Position numbers and translations under genes: made by a program. Shown here piece after piece: positions 39,979 through 51,197 of a stretch of DNA of 64,000 nt. Below the pieces are notes generated by a model. That model did not search any database, was not told the DNA's origin, and saw only the letters and a program-made list of their open reading frames with translations. Position 1 is the stretch's first letter. Each line of letters starts with the position of its first letter. Source of the DNA: Moniliophthora roreri (Eukaryota; Basidiomycota; Agaricomycetes; Agaricales; Marasmiaceae); the NCBI GenBank assembly GCA_001466705.2, contig LATX02000154.1:124001-188000 (forward strand), given 5' to 3'.

Positions 39979-42625
39979 ATGTCGATGTTCCAAAGCTCCC
40001 ATAGTTTCCAGATAAGTGGAGGACAATTTAACGTTGCGGGTCGTGATATCCATCGATATCAGATCAATAACTTCAACGATCGTGCGTGGTTCTCTTCTGT
40101 TCGCTTGGGTCGACCTTGACGCTCTATACAGCTCTGCATGATCTTTGGGATGCCATCAAGGATGTTGGAGCGAGCCACAACTCAGAAACACGCTATCCGC
40201 CCCCCAAATGTGACCCAGACACCCGTCGAGACGTCATGGAGATACTCCGCACATGGATCTATAGTCGTTCATGGTGGCATCGTATATTCTGGCTATACGG
40301 TCCTGCGGGTGCAGGAAAATCCGCGATCGCCCAAACCCTCGCAGAAATGGGCCAGCAGGAGGGCTTTCTTGTCTCTAGTTTCTTTTTTTCACGAGGAGAT
40401 CCGAAGCGTAACAATGCCAAGTCATTGTTCCTCACCATTACCTATGCACTTGCAATCTCTGTTCCAGAGCTCCGGCCATTGATTGAGCAGGCTCTCAGGA
40501 ACAATCCGACTGTTCTGCAAGCTTCGCTTGAGGAGCAATTTGAGAAGCTCATTTTTGAACCTTGCAGGTCTCTCACAAAATTGCATCGCTTCCCGTGGCT
40601 TGTCGTCATCGATGGTCTAGACGAGTGCAATGATAGTCATGAACAGCAACGTATCCTTTTTATCCTCGCAACAATGTTACCAAAGCTCCGATTACGTTTC
40701 CTTGTGTGTAGCAGGCCAGAACCACCCATCCGGGAGGCGTTCAGCATCGATCCCTTTCGCTCATACCTACATCGTATTGTTCTGGACAACACGTTTCAAG
40801 CGAATTGCGATATTGAAATCTTGCTGACCAAGGAGTTCCAACGGATCCGTAATCATGAATGGTATCGCCACATTCGATTTCCAGTTCCATGGCCTGCTCC
40901 TGGCATTATTGATGAGCTTGTCCAAAAGGCATCCGCGCAGTTTATCTATGCCAACACGGTCGTCAAGTTCATCGATAACAAATATCTAAATCCCTGCGTA
41001 CAGCTGGAGGTTATTCTTCACCCTAACCTTCGACCAGCTTTGGATCCAGAGTCGAACTCGCCCTTCCATGATCTGGACGTACTTTACCATCAGATCCTTT
41101 CCGAGCCATCCCACCCCCAACCCCAAAAATTACGAGACGTCATTTGGGCTGTCCAATGCCTGTATCATCACACTAGTTTGGAGCCTACACCAGCACACAT
41201 CGAAGCACTGCTAATGTTACACGAAGGAGATGTCATATCGACCTTACATGGAATGCACTCAATCCTTCACATTGGTGGCCCTAACGAGAGGATCCAGATT
41301 CTTCACGCATCGTTTGGCGATTTTCTATGTGACCCGACACGGTCCGACGACTTTTTTTCGGGAGACGCGCGGACACAGAATAGTTTCCTTGCCACTCACC
41401 TCCTTCATGCCATTGATCATTACTCGAGATTTTGTGGCAGATATGAAGAGAAATTATCCTCAGAGCAGTGAGTGTTCGAACTTCACCCGGAGGAGCCGGG
41501 AAATGCGGCCTGCTGACTTCAAATCGCCATAGAATTCGCATTCTCGACTACGCTTGGCGTAACTGGGGAGATCATTGTTCAAAAAGCAGCCTTGATGAAA
41601 AGGTTTTGGATGCTCTCCGCAATGCCGATTTCACAAGAAGGCTTGGATTCTATATTATGGACTATCTACGTGACATAAGCCGCTCCCGCTCCCGCCCGAA
41701 TGCAAGTCCTTCGGGACATGCTCAGGGCATATGGGACTTCTATCAGCAAAGCCGATTACTATGGAAATGCTTACAGGTGCGTCCTTTTGGAGACACGATT
41801 GATAACTTTGAATCCAAAGCCATCCCACAGAAACATGATGTATCTGTCGACATCATCCATCGCTTCTCCACCACTACAAGTTGCCTTGATGTTAAAATAT
41901 CCCAGTCGGGCATTCCTGATACAATACTCCCCCAAATCCTAGATGCCGCAGCTATTGAATTAGGCCGTGCCTCCATCGATCCGAGTAGAGGTGTCTCTCT
42001 TCCTCGCGGAGAAGTGAGTTTATCAGACCTTACCAGCCCATACCCCAAGATATTGCTTCTCTTTAGCCCAGAACGCTTCCAAGTAGTCTCCATTGGAATT
42101 GGTTGTAGCTGCGTTCACAGGGTGGCAGCTCTGTCTCATCGGACCCTACCCTGTTCTCAGTCGAGCTTCACCGTTGGCCTATACCATATCCCTCTATCGA
42201 TGATCATCAGCCAATTGATTACCATCGCGATGCATGATCTCAGCGGGTGGTACTATAAAGAAGGTCGTTTGGACCGACCTTTTTCAACGTATCGCCCGAA
42301 CGAATGGTTAGATTTCTGTGGTCCCTGTCCGGGATTTTTGGACTCGCTTTCCCCTCGCATCATATACAAGGAAGATCAAGATAGGATATTGGAATGGCTT
42401 CAGGTGAGTTCAACACTACGCTTTTGACATTACATGCGTTCTGACACTGCAAATCAGTCTTTCCCACCGGAATACACTTCTCAAACCGCCCCTCTCATTG
42501 AGCGGGTACGAGCAATCGAATGCAACCCTTGGCGGGAATGGCTTGAAGGCCAAAGTTGCGGAAAGCGCCCGCAAGAAGGGCAACACCTGCAACGAGGAAG
42601 AGACGAGAGGGGCAGCGGTGGCTAA
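39979..42625 (+). CDS. NACHT NLR-like protein 1 (NTPase)
   Basis: Exon 1 (ATG 39979) encodes a short motif, SFQISGGQFNVAGRDI, and ends at GTGCGT. The intron ends TATACAG at about 40,132, joining to LHDLWDAIKDVGASHNSETR. The NACHT core has Walker A GPAGAGKSAIAQ (near 40,305), FFFSRGDPKRNNAKSLF, and Walker B LVVIDGLDEC (near 40,600), followed by the LRFLVCSRPEPPIR sensor. After 41,466 an intron removes the apparent stop, giving RILDYAWRNWGDHC. Further introns at about 41,776-41,831 and 42,404-42,457 lead to an end at 42625. About 830 residues in all. No WD40, ankyrin or TPR repeats follow the core; the C-terminal 350 residues are an unnamed domain. Fungal NACHT proteins work in allorecognition and immunity-like signalling. 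This specific role is unknown. Confidence 0.83.
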
Positions 42626-43064
42626 GACCTTCTCGAGCTTCAGTCCCAAACCTGTTCCTTCACTGGCTTTAACGGGATCTCTCAAAGCAGGATGTGTCGT
42701 CTCCGTGCCGTTCAGGGCCCCTCATAATTCCTGAGGGTTCTCGAAGCGGTAACATACGCAGAGTTTATAACGGTATCGGTGATGCCTGTATCGTTCACAG
42801 CGGCGGTGAAGGGCCGTCGACCTATCTATCAATGTCAAGAAATAACGACACAAAATGAAGATGCAATTGTACATATTGATCCAAACAGTTTGAACAGGTC
42901 GACTCTACAATTTACGGATGGATCGCCACCAGTTGGAGGTCTGCACGAACTGGGTAAGAACTGCGTCGAATCCGGAGTAGTCATCGTGTATGGGGGAGAA
43001 GGCCACTAGCAGACCAGACTTTATTCGCATCGTAATACGTAGTAGCGGCAGATACCGAGGCTAT
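42626..43064. other. Intergenic between NACHT 1 and a membrane protein gene
   Basis: No recognised gene. This is a convergent 3' region for the two flanking genes, and no terminator signal was identified. Confidence 0.5.
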
Positions 43065-44643
43065 TTATGCAGCTTTCTTATCACCTGAGCTCTTTCTTCC
43101 CTCCGCCAATGATTCAGAACTATCCTCCATGCCAACCGTCCGCCCATACGATATGGTATCCGAATCTCCAAATGATCCTGGACTTCCACCTTCGACGCAA
43201 TGAAGAGACGACAAAGGTCGGTTCGAGCTCGTATGTTCGACTATTTTGGCTCCAGCCGTCCGTATAATGACCAACGTCGGGGCGATTCCCTATATATGAA
43301 TATTATTTAGCTGACAACAGAGAAGAAAAGAGAAAAGGAGAAGAAACATCTTACGTACCGCGAGTTGATATGTGACAATCCAAAGTGAAAGGGGTTGTGT
43401 ATTGCGGTTGTCAGGATCAGTGAAAGTGTCAACAAGGATGGTAGCAGTAAGGAAGATGGGGTAGAGGGCTCCGCTTTCGAGGCTAATGGGTTACGGGTTA
43501 GAACAAGTTCCCTAAGGTGAAGGATAGTTGAAAAACATACATAATAGCTATGATCATGTTATACTTGGCTCTAATCGCAGGTTCCATATGTTTCTGTGGG
43601 CCACGGCTGACCCACCATATACGACCAGCTACAAGGAAGCATGTTCATTCCTGTCTGGTTTTCATAGAGTAGAACTGACCTGTGAGCCCTGTCAAAATGA
43701 TACTGATGCCTATACTTGCGAACCAGTAAGCTTCCTCTATGATATTACCTTTGTCGTATAGCTGCTGCTTTGCACCATAATTACTGGCACCAATGATCGT
43801 GAATGTGGCGCCGATAACGTAACAAACTAGGACCAGTACCAGAATGAGTATTGCAAAACAACTGAGGGTAGACTTACCAGTTAGCGAAACCATGAAGAAT
43901 ATTATTGGGAACACCACTCGTTTGGAATAGCCCCAAATTACGTAGCAGCGGTGCAGCTGAGTAGAGTCGAGAATGAGTTTGGAAATTTGTGACATGAGGG
44001 ACATACCAGCATCAAATCTGCCATAGTTCTATCTCAAGTGATCAACCATCGAATATAAACACGCGAAATAAGGGGCTTACACCAAGCACACTGGCATTAC
44101 CATCTCAAGGCCACTGAATAAAACCAGAATACCCTGGTATCTCAGTCATACGAAGCCGCATAAGAAGCTCCCGACCTACGTTTCGATGGTCCCCACTTCA
44201 CTATCGTTCTGCAAATACGCTAACCATGATGCCCAATCCCGATTTTTGGAAAATTTAAATTCCAGGGTTGCTTGTCGGGCAATGACAAAGATCTCCACGA
44301 TGTTAACGGCTCCTGTCAGAGTGAAAAGTGCTATGGTGAAGAACATGTAGAGTGCTCTGCTCCGGTGGTCTTGTCGGCGGAGGAGGACGCGGAGTGAAAT
44401 GATGAACAGGACAGTGTAGACGCCTGGTGCGAGTTGCGTCAGATGCCCGTAGTGACTGTGCGAGTTCAAGCATACCGAAGACATAAAGCATAACCTAGAG
44501 AAACGCGGGAATGCTAAGAGAGGGGAAATTGACAGAAAGAAAAAACATACGGTGAGATTCACTATTGGCTGCACTAGGACGGCGGTGAGCGTATTAAAAG
44601 GCGCGAGTTCTTGTTCTGCCGCAGTTACGGAGGAGTCGGACAT
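43065..44643 (-). CDS. Polytopic membrane protein, fungal 7TM-type
   Basis: The first exon starts MSDSSVTAAEQELAPFN at 44643 and ends at a GTATGT donor. Later exons encode VYTVLFIISLRVLLRR, FFTIALFTLTGAVNIVEIFVI, LHRCYVIWGYSKRVVFPIIFFMV, ILVLVLVCYVIGATFTIIGA and FASIGISIILTGLTGQFY. A Ser/Gly-rich cytoplasmic tail ends ...GRKSSGDKKAA at 43065. Six to seven hydrophobic segments and the LHRCYVIWGYSKRVV motif resemble a separate group of uncharacterised basidiomycete seven-pass proteins, distant from the DUF6533 paralogues on either side. Exon borders between 44,010 and 44,180 are not certain. Confidence 0.65.
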
Positions 44644-45257
44644 GGTACGAGTCGGTATGAGCACACATGCGAGGGCAGTCAAGCCTCACTTTTTGTAAGA
44701 GTACTATCCAATTGAATTTTCCTTTCGCGGGTCAATCAAGTCATCCGCATCGATTTGGGGCCGGAATTGTCGGAGCGATCGAAGGCCCCGGGTAAAAGAG
44801 TTGTGGCTATAACTATTTGCATGAAAGAGGACGAAGGAGGGATCGGAGATTGGCAGTCAGGTGTAGTCGACGGTCGTCATTCGACAGAGTGTAGAGCTTT
44901 GAATCTCCCAAATTCCAACCAACCTCTGTTTTCCACACGACATGACCCCGGTCATCTGCATCTCCAAAATCACTACTTTCAAGATTAGATGTGACCTAGA
45001 AGACCGAAACAGAAAAACGCCCGTGACAAGGACAACACCTGCGACGAGGAAGAGACTAGACTCGGAGGAGTAGTTGGGATCGCTCTACTTCCTTGAGCTC
45101 TCGTTTCTCTTGACTGCTCTTGAGTAACTAGTACAGGATATCTGCCCTTTGTATTGGTGATGATGCTAGAAACGATAATATTCCCGGGGGTGTTTCTATA
45201 GTGATACAGATGAAGGTCGTATACATCAATCCGAATATGAAAGTCCTGGCGCGTTTC
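44644..45257. other. Intergenic with a block similar to the NACHT 1 3' end
   Basis: About 45 bases at 45,015-45,060, around CAACACCTGCGACGAGGAAG, resemble 42,565-42,610 near the end of NACHT gene 1. This could be another short NACHT relic. Read on the minus strand both blocks encode a hydrophobic stretch, so a shared unannotated element is an alternative. Confidence 0.4.
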
Positions 45258-46853
45258 CTACCTAACAGTCCCAATATCCATCTCAACAGTCGTAAACCGC
45301 ACTTCCTCGCCATCCTCTGTGCCTGTCCCCCAATTTCCATAGTAAGCCCCTCGCAACCGTTCCCGTTCCCGCTCCTTCTCTTCTTCGCCAACGCCGACTT
45401 TTAACAAGAAAAACAATACCCGATTACAAAACACCGAATGTAATACCCTCTGCGGTCTTCATTCCTTCGTCATTTCGCAATTCAGAGAGGCCAAAACGAG
45501 AGTGAGACGTACGTAACGAGGAACGGACCCCATGTCTACCCAATGTCATTCAGCAAAGCGCGGGAATGCATAAAAGAAAGCAGGCGTACAGGTCGGATCA
45601 AAGGTGTGAAGATGTTGATTAGTGAGATGGCTAAAATTTTTCCTTGTCAGCTTGCATAACTCTGCTTGTCGGTCCGTGAGGGCATACCAAGGAGGTAGAT
45701 GTAATACAACAATCCTACGTCGGAGTTAAGCATCAGGAACAGGAGAGAAAATGGGGGGAAAGCGGCGCACCATCCTTATACAATTCAACTACCCACCGCT
45801 CCCTCGTATTCTTCAGATCTCGGTATCCCTTGATCACCGATAGTATGGCGAGTACTGTTCCTAGCATAAACAAAGCAAGCGAACAAACGAGAAAGCGCTC
45901 ACCGGTCTCAGTGAGCGCGAGTAGCGCAAACGGGCCTAGATAAAGCAGTCCGGTAACGGGTTCTGAAGGTGTGCAGCCTTCTGATGTTAAATGCACTATG
46001 CATTTCGTTATTAATTTGGGCAGATAGTAAGAAAAAGAGAGGAGCTTACGGTGAATGGAAGTAATCTGTTTCCATACGATCAGGGCTACGCATATGAATT
46101 CGCTCTACGAGTCGTTTCGTAAGCAATGTTCGTGTTGTGAGTGAGTGAGATGATGAGAAAGAAAGGAAGAATGAATGGGTGAGTGAATGGGTGAAGGAAA
46201 GAAGATGACACGCACGATACTTATACATAAAAACGACACTAGTACCCATCTCCTACACCCCCATAATGCGTATACACGGAGCATGAGAATGACTTCAGAA
46301 ATGGCGGTACCGACGAATATGAATACTGTGTGTTGTAATTTCATTAGACCTTGTTAGCGTGAAGAAGAAAGAAGGTGCGCACTGGCAACGACCTTGCGCT
46401 GCTTTTCACATTCCTATAGGCCGGATCGATGAGTGATATGAATGTACTGGAATGAAAGAGGTACGTACTTCGATACTGAGAGATACAAATAAACCTGTTA
46501 GAGTACATAAATGCCCGGAATTAGTATACCGAAGAATTTCCTTCCAAAGCAACACGTACCATTCAACAACAGAAATGTATCCACGAATGGTGTATATCGG
46601 TTCAAGAAGAATAACACAGAGCGAACCGTCAACGGGTGCTTCCAGATGTAATTGACTTCAAGGTCGAGTGTGAGGAGATAGTCGTAGAGCTGCGGTGACA
46701 GTTGGATTCATATTCTTCTCGTTAACACCCAGGAGACGCACAAGGAGAACACTACTGATGATGACGGGGACATCTCGTGTTGTCTGCAAGGAATAGAGGT
46801 CAGGGTAGTGGGATAAAAGAGAAGAAAAGCAGATTGCGCACCAGGATGACCAT
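45258..46853 (-). CDS. DUF6533-like seven-pass membrane protein, paralogue C
   Basis: The four-codon first exon ATGGTCATCCTG at 46853 is followed, after a GTGCGC intron, by TTRDVPVIISSVLL, and then by the exon opening LYDYLLTLDLEVNYIW. The segment FIFVGTAISEVILMLRVYALW (46,265-46,330) and the helix ending LAILSVIKGYRDLKNTRERWVVELYKDG (45,770-45,860) follow. The C-terminus contains EEEKERERERLRGAYYG and ends VRFTTVEMDIGTVR at 45258. Gene structure equals that of A and B, but the sequence is more diverged. NACHT gene 1 and another membrane gene now lie between it and B. Function unknown. Confidence 0.74.
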
Positions 46854-46902
46854 TTCTCAGATAGCAGAACATACGCGGTGGTAGTGAAGTTGGTTGTCGT
46901 TT

Positions 46903-46930
46903 CTTTTATATATATGCCACGAAACACGAA
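46903..46930 (-). promoter_or_regulatory. Probable TATA box of paralogue C
   Basis: TATATATAAAAG-type sequence on the minus strand lies about 55 bases upstream of the start codon, preceded by a block similar to the A and B promoters (GTGCCGTGAAGCA-like, here TGCCACGAAACACG). Confidence 0.5.
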
Positions 46931-48873
46931 GTCTTAGCGAGAGAGATACAGGTAAGATAACATTGAAATGAATGACCTAAGGGCCTCAATGCTCATGCCC
47001 GGGGCCATTAACTGCACCCAGCAAGATTACCAGAATTCCTGATTCCCGAGCCTCCATCACCGTGAAATGCGAGAGTGCGAATGAAATGAAAGAATTGGTT
47101 GCCCTTCGCGCGCCTACATACAGTACGAGTGATCAGGACCCATCAAGGTTTTAGACTACAAGTACAGCTTTCACACAATTGCAAGCGACCTTTCTTGTTT
47201 GTTTCCCAAGGGCTCAGTACACATCCCACAGGCCACCTGGTAATTGCTAACCAAAGGATAACATACATCTTGACCTTGACCGGGGTCAGCGGTACAACGT
47301 TAGAAGGAGATCCTGTAACAATCTCGATTTGAACAAGCGTGCGTACCCTTTCCTCTTCCACTATTTTCTGCGTTTATCGTTCAGAGACTGTGGCTCAACT
47401 CGGACGAGCCCGAACGCATTGACATCGGGCAAACCTTACCCAATTTGAAAACCCCGCCTGGCATCTCTCCCTTCGACAAGATATTATCGATGGAAACAAT
47501 CGTCATACAAACCAAGCCCTCTTAAGAAGATTCACGCATCCAGATATCGAGGCATTCCTAAGATTAGCGTGTGAGCATACCAAGACGGCGGGTGAGTACC
47601 TGTGCCTCCATTTTGGGCTTGGTGACTGAGGTTACACTTTGCAGGTCGTCATGGAAAGATTGTTGGCGTCGCCAAGAGGAAGTTCTACCTTCATACCACT
47701 ATTGCCTATACACCCTTATTGCCATATGTCTATGCTTTCCCAATCTGTGTGTCTGTCGTCCCGCCGTGACCATGAATTCGCGCAAATGTCTACCAGCAAT
47801 GAATACACTTGCGTAAGTATTGAATCCTTCATTCAACGGCAATGGATTATGGCTAGGACGGATCACACATTCAATCGCCAATGGGGAGCTTCAAGTTGGT
47901 GTAATTGAATCGAATGAGGACCCTCGACCGCCTGGAAATACTATCCGGCGGTATATTTACATAACCTCTGTCTGTTCACCCAAGGACCAATTCCATTTCA
48001 ATTGTCCTGGAAACACTGCCCAGGAAGTCGACTCTAAAAGGTTAACGGCGTTCGGCGCAATAATTCATTATAGCAATATGTATGCGGTCGGCTATGCAGA
48101 GAACTATTCAGTGGGACGTCCGACCCATCCGCCTCTACATATGGTGTTTTCGTATTAGCCTCGCAGTCATCATGATTCTTCCCCTCAAACATCCGGTTTC
48201 TGTTGCGCTTCAGCTCGTACGTATGACGGTGTCATCGGAAGAGTAGCCATTGGTTGTTCAATTGCAAGTTGACAACGGATTCATCGCGACTTCAACGAAT
48301 AGACTCTCCACATCGTCAAGCACACACTGTCGGCGTAACTGTTATTACTTGATGCTCGTGGGTTTTAACAATTCTAAAACCCAAAAACCCTGCTACGCCA
48401 GCGGCAAGACAGGCAGCTTGGACACATGTCACATACCCGAGTTGGTATTCCTTCGTGGTCTTACCAATGACGTTGATAACAGTTGGCGAAATGAAATCTT
48501 GACCACCCTAGGCCTCGTCAACATATTTTACTTGACTACCGGCTAACTTCTGCAACCGAATACTTGAAGGCCAAATCTTGGCATTCTCCTCAGCCATTAC
48601 CTGCGTGCTGTAAGGTTCCTATGAATTCCTCCGCTTCGTGACCCTAAATGACCCTAACCATGGCACCAACGGTCTAGGCTGGGCGCGCTTTGCCACGTAA
48701 TTCATTGTGATAGATGTCCTTCAGGGCACCATGGTTAAAGAATACAAAAGGTTTTGCGCGTTGTGTACATCTATTGAATAGTATGAGTATCACATTTATT
48801 GCCTTCGCGTGAAAACTAGCGGGATTCGATTGGGACTGCTCATGCTTTCGTCAGACGACCGAAACCAGGAGAA
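46931..48873. other. 1.9-kb gap with a possible unrecognised gene
   Basis: Plus-strand frames near 47,380-47,600 and 47,820-48,158 have protein-like composition (the latter is 112 codons). They could be exons of one decayed or unrecognised gene, but stops intervene and no domain is known. The segment 48,250-48,546 is also open on the plus strand. No safe gene model is possible. Confidence 0.35.
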
Positions 48874-51197
48874 TCAAATAACGACTAACGTCAAAGTAAT
48901 GCCTGCTCTGCCGCCGAATACCCTTTCCTTCTTTTGCTCCAAAGTCTCGCCTGCGAATTCAGGTTCGTCCTTTAATTCAATCTTGTATTGCGACACCAGT
49001 ATCGTAAGGACAGCAATGCTTTCTGTTTCGGAAAATCTATAGTATTGAAACGGTCAGCATCCTGATTCCTGTCAAACGACCAGGCTCCTGGAACTTACTT
49101 GCGGCCGATACACGCGCGGGAGCCTTGGGTGTAAACTTAAGCTCAGGCTTAGCTCTAAAGCAAGACAGTCAATTACTTACCACCGCTAAAGGGGAGGAAT
49201 GCATCTCGGGGCCACTCTCCTCGAAAACGGGAAGGCTTGAATTCTTCTGGATCGTCCCAGTATCGAGCTATGGCGACGTGGTTGAGCGCAGCACAAGGAG
49301 ACCAGAGAGGCATATCCTTACGATTGTAGTGCAAACCAACAGTGCTGATATTGATGCAAGTGCCGCGAGGAACGGGGATGACTCTCATCTCCCCTGTCAC
49401 TGTACTTTCCGTTACAAGTGTAGTGTCTTCAACAGGTACCTTTGGGATCATGTTGACAGGTGGGAACATGCGAAGAGTCTCGTAAAATACGCTGATGAAT
49501 CATGATCAGTCACGAAGATGGATTTCAAGGTACAGCAGTCGGTATTCACGCCATTGACTGCTTGAAAAGGGGCATTTCTTCGTAGGTCTAGACGTGCATG
49601 AGTTGAGGGCATGGTCCGGACAGAGGTACGAAATGCATACTGGTATTCTGCCATCGGGTATGATCGATTTGATGTGCTGGTATAGGGCCTCTTGCTCGTC
49701 TTGATGGAAAGCAAGCATAGCGAAGCAGAAACCGAGCGTATGTGCAGTTGTCTTGGAGAATTCCATTAACTCTGGTTGTTAGAATGCTGGGCGCCACTTA
49801 CTTCATGACCTGCGAGGAGGAAAATGAAGATGTTGCCGATCAGCTCGCGCTCCGTAAGAGGTTCCTCCGATGCGGTGTCTTCATTAGCACCAAGAAGGCT
49901 GCTGAGTAGATCGTGTCGTTCCTCTTTCTCTGCCGACGTGTTTCGGCGGTGCGCAATCATTTCAGTCATGTATTGCTGGAGGAGGATCAATAGGTCAGAC
50001 CTAGTCGCAAAAAAGATCGGAAGAAAACTAACATCGAGTTCATCGAAAGCCAATCTGACCTTGCGGAAACGATCGTTGAGACCCATGGCCCATGTCGGTA
50101 CAGTGAGCTTGACAATTATACCAGTGCTGACTTCGTGAAGGGCCTCCTTGAATGTCATTTGGTGGCCCGCTGAGACAGTGATGTCGTCTTGCCACGAAAT
50201 ACTTCGGCCAAAACCTAAAATATGTCTCGTTTATCAGTAATAACAGATGTACAAAACCATCGTATCACTCACCGGCAGCACTAATAGCGAATAAGGTGAT
50301 CTAAACCTTGTCAGAGTTTGGAGTCGTACATATGTATCCAAGCTGACGGACCGTGAGTGTGATGTCCAGAGCGTAATCAACCGTGATGACCTCCCGAGAA
50401 CCCCAAACGTCATTGAACAGATCCAACATGATACGAACAGTCTCGTTCCAGACAAGCGCGTTGTTTCGCTGTTCAAATGCAATGGTAAGTAGCGATACCA
50501 ACGCTAAAGAAACGTACGTACGTCAGAGAAAGCGGGCGACGCGATCTTCCTATATTTCTTCCACAGCTCTCCTTCAGATGCAACGATATTCTTCCCAAAC
50601 AAAAGAAGGATTGCATACAACTCCACTGGTTTCGGGAATTGAGCTCTGGACGACGTGATTTCCTAATGAGGTGGAAAACAATGTCTCGTTATTTGACTCA
50701 TAATGTATGCGTTCTTCCCGACCTTGATAGCTGTTGTATTTGCAACATTGAGTGTAGAGACACATGGGTAGGCTCCAACCTGAAGAAAAGTCAGAGAGAT
50801 GATAAGTAAGCAAGGTCGGTCGATACATACATTAGAAATAATGTCCCACCCAAAGTTCTCATAGACTAGTCCCAAAGGGTTAGCATCTATCGACGCAGTT
50901 CAATGATGTGGTTATTACTTCTGAATTTTCCAATGAATGTACGATTGCTTCCAGGCACCAATCCAGTAATGGGAGGTAATAAATTGGATAACAGCGTTTG
51001 CTGGCTAATGATGGTCCTTAGTCCTGGAAGACCTCTTTTCAAGTGATTATCAGTGACATAACGCGACCAACAGGATTAGCAATGACGCACCCAATAGAGT
51101 TCACCGCCCGTTTGAAATCTAAGATTTTCTGTATAATATACAGAGTGACAAAAGATGCGACGAGAAGCCCGATCTGCTTTGTCGAGAGTGCGTCCAT
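48874..51197 (-). CDS. Cytochrome P450 monooxygenase
   Basis: About 12 exons read in frame from ATG 51197 to TGA 48874. An N-terminal membrane anchor (IGLLVASFVTLYIIQKIL) places it in the ER. The I-helix motif AGHE/TTA is split by an intron near 49,760-49,810. The ExxR motif is ETLR, made by joining exons across 49,470-49,560. The heme-binding loop FSGGSRACIG (49,100-49,185, interrupted by one intron) contains the cysteine ligand. An RVFGGRAGITLTL C-terminus follows. All P450 hallmarks are present, so it is likely an active heme-thiolate monooxygenase that uses NADPH-P450 reductase. The CYP family and substrate cannot be told from the sequence. Neighbours do not form an obvious biosynthetic cluster. 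Confidence 0.85.
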
